Notes: generated by a model from the sequence alone, not told the origin. DNA of 64,000 bases from Clarkia xantiana subsp. parviflora (GCA_036873135.1 JAPTYO010000012.1:11478090-11542089); one strand, 5' to 3'; shown: positions 42,613 through 54,304, counted from the first letter of the stretch. Made by a program: numbers and translations.

Positions 42613-43114
42613 TGAGCAAAAATGGGTCCTCGACTAAGACCTTAATTTTTTGTCATCATTTTGATCCTCCTAGGATCGAACCAGGACCGCTTACTGACTA
42701 CATCCTAATCTTCGTTCCTCCCCTCGTTTCCTCAACGTTCTTTGTTATGATTATGGGAGGGAGGGGTGCCTGACTTTTTTCATAGAATACAGATGAGAAA
42801 TGAATTAAATCTTGATAATGTATGTTCTCTCATATAGAAGATTAACTAATTGTATCTTTATATTATTTGATTAAATCAAAAGTAAGATGAATATGATATC
42901 TATAAATTTTCATTGTGCTATCTATATCTATCTAAAGACTAATAATTTACCAAGTTACCATATTTTCTATAAGTGAGGTAGTGACTGAATAACTAGACTA
43001 CTTGAAGTGAAGAGTTTTTGTTATACATTAAGTATATTTGGTAATTTATGTTTGTCTTATATTCGGCTTAAATCCTATCTTTTCATTTCATACATATAAT
43101 AGCAACAAAAAATC

Positions 43115-43152
<38 letters not shown>

Positions 43153-43371
43153 GAATAAGGGAGAGAGTTAAAGGCTCTGCATGACCATGGGAGGCATCAA
43201 AATGACATACAACCTTCCCTTCCTTCATCATGATCGGCAATCAGTGGGCCAAGTGTTTTATGATCCAACAACTTACCTGTGGTGAGGCCCATCAGTTGTG
43301 TTTTATGATCCAACAACTTAGCTGGCCCATTGAGGACTTGTAGGCCCAGTTTGCTTCTAAACAACTTATGT

Positions 43372-43440
43372 TGTCTTTTTGGTGCTCCCTTTTTTGGATG
43401 TAGAAGTAAGTTTACAATGAAGGGAGCACCAAAAAAGACA
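43372..43440. repeat. Short inverted repeat
   Basis: Arms TGTCTTTTTGGTGCTCCCTT (43372-43391) and AAGGGAGCACCAAAAAAGAC (43419-43438) flank a 27-bp loop. Probably a very small MITE or foldback remnant. Confidence 0.75.
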
Positions 43441-43494
43441 TGTTTTCAACAACCTGATCTCATCTGGTCTAGTCTAGTCTAGTGCCATATATAG

Positions 43495-44005
43495 AGAATC
43501 TAGTGTAAATAATTAAACTATTATCTAACTTTGACTTTATTACAAATATTTATCTAAACTTTAATTTTAAAAAATTAGAACTATTAGTTTACGAGCTTAT
43601 TGCTATATTTGTTACAATTTCCGTTAAAAATGAGCATATTCGAGCTATGTGGTGTCTTTTCATGTATACAAAAATGAATTCAAACTTAAATTGAAATGAT
43701 TGCAATGAAATACTATCAATTGGACATCCACCCAATTTTAACAGTGACATTCAATTGAGCGTCCAATTAAATGTATTTTGTTGCAATTTTTTTTCAGTTT
43801 ATGTCTAAATCTATATTAGGTACAACATGAAAAAACGCATGTGATTGGAACATGCTCATTTTTTGTCCAGCTTGACGTAAATTGAAACAAATTAGTAATT
43901 TACTTGAAAAATAAAAGTTTAAGTAACCAACTAAAAAAATTAAAGTCCAAATAACGACTCGTAATAAGATTAAAATTTAGGTAGCAATTTAGTTATTAAA
44001 CCCTA
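43495..44005. mobile_element. Degenerate MITE-like inverted repeat
   Basis: The left AT-rich arm (TAATTAAACTATTATCTAA...CTTTAATTTT, 43508-43570) matches, inverted and imperfectly, the right arm ending AATTTAGTTATTAAACCC (about 43925-44005). Ends and target duplication were not resolved. Confidence 0.4.
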
Positions 44006-44891
44006 AAATATAGACTACCGATGTTGTCAAAGATAGGGACAGCCATCACATTATGTAGTACCACCCACCATGTGTATTCAGGCCCGAAGCCACCTTAATT
44101 AAAACAATATGAGATTACTACGCCTGAAGTTAGTCAGAAGTGGTGGTGGTAGTTGATTCAATTCCTGCAATTATCCGTATAATATCTTATTTGTTAAGAT
44201 TTGTTTTTTGAGTGTTAGCTGCTAAGAAGAATTAGGAATACAAATGCTGAAAACTAGTTAAGTAGTTCTGCCTTGCTATAATTCTGTTGATTAAATAAAT
44301 ATACAATTACAGCCACTATCTCCTATGTAGTAAACGAAAATATTGCAGAGATATTGAACTGAAAACTTGATTATTAATGAAAGGAAGATCAGCTTTTATA
44401 GTTGTTACAAGATCAAAGTAATTAAACACTAACAAATATAACTAACAGATATGAATTCTAATAACAAATATCCCTACAAAGCAGTAACTAACAGTCTAAA
44501 AATAGAAAAGCACTAACTAAATAACAGAAACGTGACCAAATTGTGGGGAGCATGTGTTAACATGATGCTTGAGTGTGTTGACATGTGTTTGAGCTGTTAA
44601 TTGAACAGTAAGTCTCAATATTCTATTCTACCCATAAAACAGCTCTCCTAGCTCAATCTATCGAGTGAATCACACAAATTGTGTGCCATCTACAAACATC
44701 AATCCTTGCTCTTAATTCTTCACACACTCTTGAAATTTCTAAGATGATACTTGTCAACGCAGCCTTCAAGTAAGAAGAATCCATGCAAGATTTCACCATC
44801 TATTCTAACACCTAGCTAGCAAGCTATCTCCAGTCTAGCTAGGGTTTAGGGTTCAGAGCATCCATCTTTTGACAATAACAGTTCTTCCAAA

Positions 44892-47850
44892 ATGAGGCTC
44901 CTAGATCTGTTCATTACTGCCGTAATCCCTGTTTTGAAGTTTCTGCTGATTACCGGTCTCGGTTCCTTTCTTGCGACTCAAAGAGTTGACTTACTTGGTC
45001 CCGAAGCAACCAAGCACTTGAACAACGTATTACTCTTTTAGGTATCATCATCTTTTTGTGTTTGTGTTTGTGTTTGGTTAATAATAATATGTATTTGCCT
45101 TGCCTATATATATATATATAGATTGCATTTTATGTCTTCTTCCCCTCACTTGTTGGCAGCAACCTTGCCAAGACAATAACGTACAAGAGCATCACCATGC
45201 TGTAAGAAACTTGTCATTTCATTAATTTATACATGTTGATATGTATAAATAGTTGAATCAATGCATATTGTAGGTGGTTTATGCCAATTAACATGATGAT
45301 AACGTTTGTTGTCGGGTCTATGCTTGGTTGGATTGTCATGAAGATCACTCGAGCTCCTAATCATCTTCGAGGCCTTGTTATAGGATGCTGTGCTGCAGGT
45401 GCATGGCTTATTAATTCCCAACATCTTACCTGTTTAAATTTAGAGTAAAGTGTAGCAGATACTGATCAAACTTTATCATTAAAACAAACGGTCGGTCTAT
45501 CCATGGTTAAAATAGTGTCAAATGAAATTCTACACATATCTCAATGTGTCCGATGTAATGACTTAGAAATCGACTGAAATTTCAGTCTACATTATTTTGG
45601 CCATACCCAAATTACGTCTAAGCTAACGGAATAAGAAACTCATCCACTTCATTTATATATATATATATAGGGAATCATGGAAACATACCAATAATTTTAA
45701 TCCCTGCAATATGCAAAGAGAAAGGAAGCCCTTTTGGCGTTGTTGATGCCTGCCAAAAGAACGGACTTGCTTATGCTACATTGTCCATGGCAGTAAGTTG
45801 TTTCTTTTCACTCAATTAGCTAGCCTGCCTTTCCAAATAAGAAAAAAAAAAAATTCATAATTTGCGTGAAGACTAATTGTTTGTGTATAATTTTTTTAGA
45901 TTGGAGCGATCTACTTGTGGGTATATGTATATAACTTAATACGCGCATATTCGACGCGGAACTCTGTGAAAACTGAACTGGAGATCATGCCATCTTCTTC
46001 AACTGAAGAAGAGAGGAGTCAAATGCAACAACAAACAGCAGATCATCTCCCCCTGCAAGTGCACATCAAACGTAGCGAGGATCGAGACCCTGCAATAACT
46101 GATAAGTGCAATAACACAGAGGTTTACATTTTTCCCCATTATGTAATCTTAACTATTTCAAAATGAGACCCGTGCCTTACAACATTGTACAAAGCAGGAG
46201 CGAGCCACGGTGATGGGCAAGGTTCAACAATTGCTGAAGAAACTCAATCTAAGAAGAGTACTTGCACCTGCTACCATCGGAGCGGTATGCCTCCACATAA
46301 TACAATTCTTGTCAGGATATCAAGTTTATGAAAAACAAGACCAACTAGTATTTGTTATATCTTGTGCAGATAATTGGTTTAGTAATTGGTATTGTACCTG
46401 TGTTCCGGAAAGTGATCATTGGCGACACCGCTCCTCTTCGAATCATCCCAGATTCGGTGTCCATGCTAGGGTAGTCTTTGCTCAACGTCGATTCTGTTGG
46501 GAAAATAGTATTATTAACATACTGGTGGCCGAAAACTTATTGGTTAAGGCAGTAAAACCTAAAAACAATCCCAACTAGGTCATGTTGCCAATCGATGTCC
46601 CAAATTTAAAATGTTGATACTTGTAATAAAAAGTAGAAAATAACATGTTTTTGTTGGTTAAAACGTCTTAATGCCAAAATAAATCGAAAAAAATAGAAAT
46701 AAACCAATTTGATAGCAGGACACCGAATATCAACACTTTAAATCTAGGACAACGATTAGCAACATGGCGTATAGCTGAGACTGTTTTTAGGTTCTTAACC
46801 CACAACTTGGGAGAGATTCATATTTAACTATCCTTTCTAATAAGAATGTGCATCTTGCATATTTGCTTGAAACAATTAGTAACTCTGCCTTTCTTCCGTT
46901 TCAAGGGATGCAGCAATACCAATTATCACGATAATCTTGGGGGCAAATCTCCTCAAGGGTAAGTGAAAATTGTCCCATATCAGTAGCTAGCAGGTATGAA
47001 TGGAGAAATCAACTCAGCTATTAGATCATGCACATCGAGATTAGTGTTTGAAACACTTTTTCTCTCTCTCCCCCCGATTTGATTTAACAGCTGAGAAAAA
47101 ATCGAGTTGAAATAAATTAGACTTCATTTTTAGTCAACTCATAATTTTGCAACAACTGTAGGTTTGAAAGGATCAGAGATAAGTTCATGGGTGGTGGCGG
47201 GAATTACAGCAGTCAGATACATTGCTATGCCCATACTTGGCACCTTGGTTGTTCAAGGCGCAACTCGCCTTGGACTAGTTCCGTCGGAAGACCCTCTATT
47301 CCGCTTTGTCCTTCTACTTCAGTTTGCCATCCCTCCGTCCATGAATATAGGTGTGTCTTAGAATAACTCATTGATACGTCTATTATGAGTCCGTTACCCA
47401 AATAGTCATCTCACATATCTCAAATACTAAAATGTAAATTAATTTAAAAAAAATTACCAAAATGTCCGTCGGGGCTCTTTGAAAAAGCGGCGGTGAAGGT
47501 CCGCCGCTTTTTCAAAGAGCCCCGATGGACATTCTGGTAATTTTTTTAAATTAGTTTACATTTTAGTATTTGAAACATGTGAGATGACCATTTGGATAAC
47601 GGATTCCATCTATTTTATATCATCATACTTGATGATAACTTTTTTTACTCGAGAACTGTTTTTTTTTTCTTCTCTTTTTTTAATCTTATTATAATAATAA
47701 TTCTGATTTCTATATATTGTTGTAGGTACAATTACACAATTGCTCGGAGTTGGCGAAAAAGAATACTCAGTAATAATGTTATGGACTAGTCTCCTGGCAA
47801 CTGTGGCCCTTGCATTTTGGTCTGCGTTCTTCATGTGGCTTGTTTCTTAA
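44892..47850 (+). CDS. PIN-LIKES (PILS) auxin carrier family protein, 10 exons, 412 aa
   Basis: Exons 44892-45026, 45122-45201, 45274-45398, 45671-45792, 45900-46121, 46198-46284, 46370-46470, 46906-46958, 47162-47350 and 47726-47850 join to 1239 nt with GT...AG introns and no internal stop. PILS proteins are ER-membrane carriers thought to sequester auxin. The product starts MRLLDLFITAVIPVLKFLLI (hydrophobic helix) and carries family motifs FYVFFPSLVGSNLAKTIT, WFMPINMMITF, GNHGNIPIILIPAICKEKG and GLAYATLSMAIGAIYLWVY. It then has a hydrophilic loop of about 60 residues (SSSTEEERSQMQQQ...), and a second hydrophobic half with RIIPDSVSMLGDAAIPIITI, GANLLKGLKGSEIS and LLLQFAIPPSMNIG. Ten membrane segments fit the family, and the length is normal. 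It is the only apparently intact host gene here. Intron 9 carries a MITE, and a copia LTR lies 116 bp past the stop on the opposite strand. Confidence 0.9.
47389..47603. mobile_element. Foldback MITE in intron 9 of the PILS gene
   Basis: A nearly perfect palindrome of about 213 bp centred near 47496. The outer arms read TCCGTTACCCAAATAGTCAT and, inverted, GACCATTTGGATAACGGA; the inner arms contain GGGGCTCTTTGAAAAAGCGG and its complement around a 7-bp loop. The transcript could form one long hairpin. Confidence 0.85.
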
Positions 47851-47966
47851 CACACTACTAGCATTTCCAATCAAAGGCAACACTACCTAAGAGACTAGCT
47901 ACTAGTTGAGTATCATAAACAATATCAAGACTGGGTTAATTAATTCAGTTATCTATATCTATCTAT

Positions 47967-48207
47967 TGTTGGTGTATGAATGTGAATGTCTATGGGAGAG
48001 ATGTCAAGAGGGAATGAGAGACTTCTTGTTGTCAACTCAACTTGATGATTTCTCCTTCATTTGATCACATATATATAGTACATATGGAAGAACCTAAATG
48101 CTTTGTATCTCTAAATGCATGAATCTAGTTTCTAGCAAATGCATGTAACTCTAAATACATGAACCATCTAATACTTTGAACCTAACAATTTTATTTTTCC
48201 AACTACA
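47967..48207 (-). repeat. 3' LTR of a minus-strand copia
   Basis: 241 bp, TGTTGGTGTATG...CAACTACA on the plus strand. On the minus strand the PPT AAGGGGGGA (48208-48216) precedes it. It lies just after the PILS gene in convergent orientation. Confidence 0.7.
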
Positions 48208-48465
48208 TCCCCCCTTAAACTTGTTTCGTCCGTTGTCATCCATACGATCTTCATGACTTCTCATTGTAATTTGTCCAGTCTTGTACTTATCTTTGTCATA
48301 ACCACTAGTGTATTATTGGTGGCCTTTTCTCGATTGTCTTTGTCGACAACCCGTACTCCATCTCTGTCTTCGCACTCCACGATCGTTGAAACTTCCATGC
48401 GATATAGTCTTTTCATTTCTCCACATCGTCTCTTTAACTTCACATCCTGCAGAGAGACATAGATT

Positions 48466-48967
48466 TAGGCCTGTCAATTTTACCCGTGACCCGCGGGTGA
48501 CCCGCAAACGACCCGCTCACGGGTCGGGTACGGGTGACCCTAAGTATGCTAACGGGTCATTTACGGGTTGACCCGTAAATGACCCGTTGAGAGCGGGCCG
48601 GGTACGAGTTTGGGATTAGGACCCGTACCCGGCCCGTGACCCGTTTAAATCAGTTTTTTTTTTCGTTTCCCTAAATAATGGCTAAAATCTAAATGCTAAA
48701 TTGCTAACCCTAGGCGCGCTAGTCCTCTCACTCTTAGTCACTCCTTCCAATCTTAGACTTCTTTCTATATACCGACAAATTAAACTACTAATTAATATTT
48801 GATCTCATAATTAATTGATATCCAATTACTTTCGTACGTCCACTCAAATTCGGGTGCATATATTAGTAGTGTGTGTTCGAACGAGTTCGAAACATCACTT
48901 ATTTAAATTTGCATTGCATGTTTGACCCGGGTCACGGGTCACGGGTTGTGACCCGTTGACAGGCCTA
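48466..48967. mobile_element. hAT-type MITE (502 bp)
   Basis: Terminal inverted repeats TAGGCCTGTCAA...TTGACAGGCCTA and the 8-bp duplication CATAGATT (48458-48465 and 48968-48975). The subterminal arms are rich in ACCCGTGACCCG/CGGGTCACGGGT repeats. No coding capacity. Confidence 0.9.
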
Positions 48968-49806
48968 CATAGATTACCATACAATTCTTCATCATCATTC
49001 CCTTCAACGACATGCGCGGAATTGTATACATCTCGGATCTGCCTTGTCCTCAGCACCGGTGATTCACTCGAGTCGTTTTCTTCCTGTTGAGTAGCAACAT
49101 GTGGGGGTGATACTGGTTCTTGTACCTCGACACGTTAGGATTCTTTTGTTTAAGGCTCTTCTACTTCCATAACCTGCTTTGGTTGGTCATTATTAATCTC
49201 CCAGTTCCATGCTTGTCCTTCGTCGAACTCGACATCTCTTGAGATCACAACCCTCTTTGTGACTATGTTATATAACTTGTAGCTGCTTGAATTCTCGTCA
49301 CATCCGAGCATGACACACATCTGGCTTCCTTGCAAATTTGCATATGCCACGCACACGAAAACTCGAAGATGATCGATGCACGGCTTCTTCTTGCTCCATG
49401 CCTCCTCCGGTGTCATGTCACCAATTCGCTTTTTCGGAAACCTGTTAAGCAAATAAACTGCAGTAGCAACATCGTCTCCCCAAAATTCTTTCGGGACATC
49501 TCTCTCCTTCAACATGCACCGAACTAAATTCAAGATCGTCAGGTTCTTTCTCTCGGAGACTCCATTTTGTTGTGGGGTTTGCGGCATGGTGAGTTGATGC
49601 ACGATCCCATTCTCTTTGCAAAACTTGTCAAACTCACGCGATGTGTACTCGCCTCATCGATCGGTTCGCAAGCAATTCAAATGACGACCGCTTTGCTTCT
49701 CGACCATGCTCTTGAACTCTTTGAACTTCGTCAAGACTTCGCTTTTCTGCTTCATCATATATCCAAGTCTTGCCGCTATAATCATCAGTAAAGGTCAAGA
49801 AATACC

Positions 49807-50262
49807 TGTTATATTCCACATTGGGCCGAGCCAAGCCCAACGGGCCAGTAGAGAGCAATCATATATGCAAGTGGGGTTCCATCCTAAAACCAATTGGTGA
49901 TAGGAGGAGGTGGCCCACTTGCTTATATACTACTCAATTGTACATATACCAACCAGTGTGATACTACAGGCTCACGGTGGATTGTCTATTTCAACATTCC
50001 CCCTCACCGTGAGGATTCTCTGAGTTCATCAGACCATTTCCCAGGTCCAGGCCCGACCCAGGATCTGATACCATGTTAGATTCCACATTGGGCCGAGCCA
50101 AGCCCAACGGGCCAGTAGAGAGCAATCATATATGCAAGTGGGGTTCCATCCTAAAACCAATTGGTGATAGGAGGAGGTGGCCCACTTCCTATATACTACT
50201 CAATTGTACATATACCAACCGGTGTGGTACTACAAGCTCACGGTGGATTGTCTATTTCAACA
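49807..50262 (-). mobile_element. TRIM element 1
   Basis: LTRs 49807-49996 and 50074-50262. The minus strand reads LTR ...GGAATCTAACA, PBS TGGTATCAGATCC, a 77-bp interior, PPT GTGAGGGGGAA, then TGTTGAAATAGAC. The LTR has a minus-strand TATA-like GTATATAAGC. No ORF; movement depends on other elements. Confidence 0.85.
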
Positions 50263-51527
50263 TGGTATCAGAGCCTGGGTCGGGTCTGGACCTGGATAAC
50301 TGGATGTCAAGAATGCATTTCTCAATGGTATTCTTGAGGAGGAGGTTTACATGACTCAGCCACCTGAATTTGTTGTTCAAGAGGAGTCTTCTAAGGTCTG
50401 CCGTCTACGCAAGTCCTTATATGGTCTAAAGCAATCCCCCCGAGTTTGGTTTGGACGTTTCTCCCACGTACTTAATCAATTTGGCATGACTAGGAGTGCC
50501 AATGATCATTCAGTTTTCTACAGGCACTTAAAGGAGAATACCATCATTCTAGTTGTGTATGTTGATGATCTGATCATTACCGGTGAAGATGACGAAGGGA
50601 TCTCGTCATTAAAGAAGTTCTTGAGCGTGTAATTTCAGATAACAGACCTTGGTAAGCTCAAGTACTTTCTTGGGATCGAGGTATCACGATCTCCTGGGAA
50701 GATACTTATTTGTCAGAGGAAGTATGTACTTGATATGCTATCTGCGTGTGGGTTACTTGGGTGCAAGCCTGTTGACTCACCTATAGTTCCCGAGACTAAG
50801 CTCCAGCCTGATGAAGGGGAACCTCTACATGATCCTGAAAAGTATCGAAGATTGGTCGGGAAGTTGAATTATTTAACGGTTACTCGACCATATATCTCTT
50901 ATCCAGTGAGTGTTGTGAGTCAATTCATGTCAGATCCGCACACAACACACTGGGATGCAGCAATTCAGATCCTTAGATACCTTAAAGGATCCCCAGGTAA
51001 AGGACTTGTATATTCTGATCAGGGACATAGTAGAATCGCAGCGTTCACTGATGCCGATTGGGCAGGATATCCTACTACTCGGAGGTCCACCACTGGGTAT
51101 TGTGTCTTCTTTGGTGGGAACCTTATATCATGGAAGAGTAAGAAGCAGACGATTGTATCTCGATTTAGTGCGGAGTCTGAATACCGTGCAATGGCAAACA
51201 TCATGCGAGCTTATTTTGACGAAACACTTACTCAGCGAACTAGGTATTCGTCATGACGGTCTAATGAGACTACATTGTGATAATGAATCTGCCATGCATA
51301 TTGCCAAGAACCAAGTATTTCATGAGAGGACCAAGCACATTGACGTGGATTGTCATTTTGTTCGAGACCTTGTCGTGGGAACATTCTCTAGCCCTCCATA
51401 CATTCAACTCATTCCCGTTCGGACAGATTTCCAGCTTGCAGATATTCTAACTAAGCCCCTCCGCAAAGCGTCAATTAATGATTTATGTGACAAGTTGGGC
51501 ATGTTAGATATATACGCTTCAACTTGA
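50263..51527 (+). pseudogene. Copia RT-RNase H fragment fused to an inverted PBS segment
   Basis: Just after LTR 2 is TGGTATCAGAGCCTGGGTCG (50263-50282), the inverse of the TRIM PBS region. At about 50300 it joins mid-RT with LDVKNAFLNGILEEEVYM. RT continues with LYGLKQSPRVWF and the catalytic VVYVDDLIIT (about 50560), then a stop at 50630-50632. RNase H follows ([30 protein letters not shown]), a frameshift near 51210, then RLHCDNESAMHIA, FHERTKHIDV and LADILTKPL, ending at 51527. It lacks gag, protease, integrase and the first part of RT. Confidence 0.85.
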
Positions 51528-51534
51528 GGAGGAA

Positions 51535-51700
51535 TGTTAAATATAGAAACCTTGTATATTCTGTATAGTTGTTATTTTCCATTTCTAGCTGCTTTCCTAG
51601 TTTAGCAATTCACCAAGTTTAGCTTCATTGTATTATTATATATTGTAAGCTTTGATTGGTGAATAATACACAGAATTTACCAGTAAAAAAAATAATATAA
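51535..51700 (+). repeat. Truncated copia 3' LTR
   Basis: PPT GAGGAGGAA (51526-51534) then TGTTAAATATAGAAACC..., cut by LTR 3 of the TRIM block at 51701. It is a different family from the TRIM LTRs. Confidence 0.6.
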
Positions 51701-52168
51701 TGTTAGATTCCACATTGGGCCGAGCCAAACCCAACAGGCCAGTAGTGAGCAATCATATATGCAAGTGGGGTTCCATACTAAAACTAATTGGTGATAGGAG
51801 GAGGTGGCCCACATGCTTATATACTACTCAATTGTACATATACTAATCAGTTTGGTACTGCAGGCTCACGGTGGATTGTCTATTTCAACATTCCCCCTCA
51901 CCGTGAGGACTATCTGATTTCAACAGACCATATCCCAAGTCCAGGTCCAGGCCCGACCCAGGCTCTGATACCATATTAGATTCCACATTGGGCCGGGCCG
52001 AGCCAAGCCCAACGGGCCAGTAGAGAGCAATCATATATGCAAGTGGGGTTCCATCCTAAAATCAATTGGTGATAGGAGGAGGTGGCCCACTTGCTTATAT
52101 ACTACTCAATTGTACATATACCAACCGGTGTGGTACTACAGGCTCACGATGAATTGTCTATTTCAACA
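51701..52168 (-). mobile_element. TRIM element 2
   Basis: LTRs 51701-51890 and 51974-52168 with an 83-bp interior in the same order as TRIM 1 (PBS complement GGCTCTGATACCA next to LTR 4, PPT complement TTCCCCCTCACC next to LTR 3). LTR 4 starts TATTAG instead of TGTTAG. Confidence 0.85.
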
Positions 52169-52555
52169 ATACCTATTTCCGCCAATGGACATGGGTTTGA
52201 TCGGTCCCACACATCGGAGTGGACTAAGTCTAGACGACCGGTTGCTCTTTTTGATGGATATTTCTTGAATGGTCTTCTTTCTTGCTTTCCGACGACACAA
52301 TTTTCGCATACGCCATTGGGACGATCGATTTTCGACAAGCCTCTGACCATGTTCTTCTTTTCCAGTAGCTTCAACACCTCAAAGTTGAGATGCCCATACC
52401 TGAGGTGCCAGAGAGATGAGCTGTCCATGGTTGTCACCTTCAAGCAATTCTCCTTTTGTGTGCTCAGCCGTAGAGGAAACATCATGTTCTTCGTCATGGT
52501 CACATTTGTGATAAGTTTATTGTTTTTATCACGGATGCTAAGAGCGTGATTCTGT

Positions 52556-53560
52556 TGGAAAAATGTGTTGATGATATTACTATTTTTCTGATCGGGTGAA
52601 TGAGAAATTGTTGGTCTTAGTACACCCGGCATGAGTAGTCCCGTCTTCGTCCAGATTCGCTGAATCTGACGAATTAATTATCTGTAACAGCTTCATTAAT
52701 ATTGACGTTTCAGTTTTATTTATTACGATGCCATTATTATACTGCTTCAACATCCCTATAAATAGAGACATTTCTCCATTGTTTAGTACACATTGAGACT
52801 TAGGATTAGAGTCCCTTCTCCTCCATATTCATCATCTTAATATGGATGTTAAAGATGTTCATCATCTTTCTAGGTCGTAACGACCGCAAGTCCTATTCTG
52901 GTGGAGTTCAGACAAGGTTTTGTTCGACTGGTGGGGCTTCGTGCTAGTTTGCCACTGGAATGCCGTTTTATCTTGGGAGACAATCATCCATGTTTATCCT
53001 CTAGCACAACCGACGAGTCGGTGAGGGGGCGAAATTGTCTTAAGGAGACCGTGATCTGCACGGGACTCGGTTAAAAATTCTTCGTTCATTTGATCCAGAA
53101 AATTCTCTTTTAGAATTCCACTTTTACGTGCTATACAATCTTCCTGATTTTAAAGGAGAATAATTTTTCAGGCAAATGAATGAGGATATGTTAAAATCTG
53201 ATCATGGTTTTGATCGATTTCTGGAAAATGTACAGTTTATGTTTTGGAAAAGAAAATATGAAATTCGTATTTGGGTGTTGAAGCTGATTGTCTTCCTTCG
53301 TCTCTGGTCTAAGACTGAAAATTGGCGAATCAGTTTCCGTCAAAGTGGGGTAGAGAAGGAGCTGTCGGATCGGGTTTGAGACGATCTGGATTCGGGAGAA
53401 ATTGATTCATGATTTAAGGCCATGGCGTCTCAGAAGAAGCTTATAATGCTTCAATGGAGGTTCAGAATTATTTGCTGGGAGTTTGGGACTGGAAGTCGGG
53501 TGAAGAAGAAGATAATTTCAGTTCCCGGAACCCGATATGCTTATCTTTAATTCAATTAAT
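52556..53560 (+). other. Unassigned LTR-like DNA
   Basis: It has a TATA box (CCCTATAAATAGAGAC, about 52754-52769) with a 5'-leader-like sequence after it, which suggests an LTR promoter reading plus. No PBS was found. A short frame at 53176-53379 is not recognisable. It may be the 5' end of a decayed retroelement. Confidence 0.35.
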
Positions 53561-54295
53561 TTGTTAATTTATTTAATTTTTATTGTGATTCAATGCTAAC
53601 ATAACTGTTTGGCTGAGTGATCGCCAGGTTGGACCGTGAGATTATTGGTACTCGAAGGGTCGGGATCGAGGCTTGGCGTTACACATTTCGTTGAAGATAA
53701 TGTTAGGCTGGACGTGAAAAGGCGATGAGGGGGGTCCTGGGTTCAATTCCTCTCTTGGCTGACATTTCGGTTTTAAGTTTTACATATTTATGGCATTCAA
53801 TCCTTTGCTTTATTAATAGCTTTTATTGTGATTAAGTGCCGAATTAACTAGCTGGTTGAATGGTGGTTAATAGCTTTATCCTTTGAGAGCAGATGTTTTA
53901 GGTCGCGAGTTCGAATTTTGTGCAGGCTTGCGTAGTTCTTTATGACTTTTAATGCATTCAATTATTCTATTAAACATAGGTCAGAGTTGTTGGGCGTGCC
54001 CAGACGAAGGAGCGCTTAATAGCCATGGCTGTCTGGAATCTGGATTCTTTTATCCGAGTCGGACAAAAGAGATGATATTCTGGATCGGGTTGTTTTAACC
54101 CGACTCGGTGACGTTTGCAATTTTAACTGAATTTAATAATTTTTCTATTTAATTATTATTTTAAATTGTATTCATAATGACACATATAACCGTCATTAGC
54201 TGAATGGATCACAAGTTGGTCTTTATGAACCCAGGCATCTAGGGGATAGAAGTTCGAATCTTTATTGGCTCATTCTTTTGTTTTTCGGATTCATT
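53560..54295 (+). repeat. Three degenerate tandem modules with tRNA-like A and B boxes
   Basis: Each module has an AT-rich lead (TTTTTATTGTGATT(C/A)A), then an A-box-like TGGCTGAGTGATCG, TAGCTGGTTGAATGGT or TAGCTGAATGGATCA (about 53614, 53849, 54199), and a B-box-like GGGTTCAATTCC, GAGTTCGAATTTT or AAGTTCGAATCTT (about 53739, 53917, 54250). In modules 2 and 3 the A-to-B distance fits a tRNA; module 1 appears interrupted. They could be decayed SINE heads or tRNA relics. Confidence 0.45.
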
Positions 54296-54304
54296 TACGT
54301 AAAA

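Larger units (their letters stand above)
42613..44891. other. Intergenic DNA with small repeats upstream of the PILS gene
   Basis: A (TA)n(GA)n microsatellite lies at about 43116-43152. A 23-bp word GTGTTTTATGATCCAACAAC... is repeated at about 43251 and 43297. No gene seen. The last kilobase probably includes the PILS promoter; I found no decisive TATA box. Confidence 0.5.
49807..52168. mobile_element. Composite of four TRIM LTRs enclosing a copia RT fragment
   Basis: The block is flanked by the 5-bp duplication ATACC (49802-49806 and 52169-52173), so it behaved as one insertion. It has four LTRs of 189-195 bp in the same orientation (49807-49996, 50074-50262, 51701-51890, 51974-52168). LTR 1-2 and LTR 3-4 each enclose a 77-83-bp internal part with PPT and PBS only, i.e. 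complete minus-strand TRIM elements. Between LTR 2 and LTR 3 lies a plus-strand copia RT-RNase H fragment. Confidence 0.85.
48208..52555 (-). pseudogene. Copia pol remnant (GAG-pre-integrase and integrase), split by two insertions
   Basis: In minus-strand order: a truncated start at about 52555, then NKLITNVTMTKNMMFPLRLS, LWHLRYGHLNFEVLKLLEKK and CENCVVGKQERRPF (GAG-pre-integrase and integrase zinc region, 52550-52230). The segment LVHSDVWD...AEIG is followed by a 2.36-kb composite insertion (49807-52168). The integrase core resumes with NRYFLTFTDDYSGKTWIY (about 49805-49750), frame-shifts, then PQQNGVSERKNLTILNLVRC...WGDDVATAVYLLNR (49602-49150) and a linker to about 48976. An hAT MITE (48466-48967) follows, then a short broken stretch to the PPT. 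RT and RNase H have been deleted. A non-functional relic. Confidence 0.8.

Noticed and set aside
45915..46166. Separate short gene of 83 codons
   Set aside because: It is exon 5 of the PILS gene read through the following intron.
49807..52168. One ordinary copia element with four LTRs
   Set aside because: The LTRs around the RT fragment do not match its own 3' LTR start (TGTTAAATATAG at 51535), and both LTR pairs enclose only PBS and PPT, so TRIM elements explain them better.
53840..53945. Functional tRNA gene
   Set aside because: A and B boxes can be seen, but I could not draw a convincing acceptor stem or anticodon arm. Kept only as tRNA-like.
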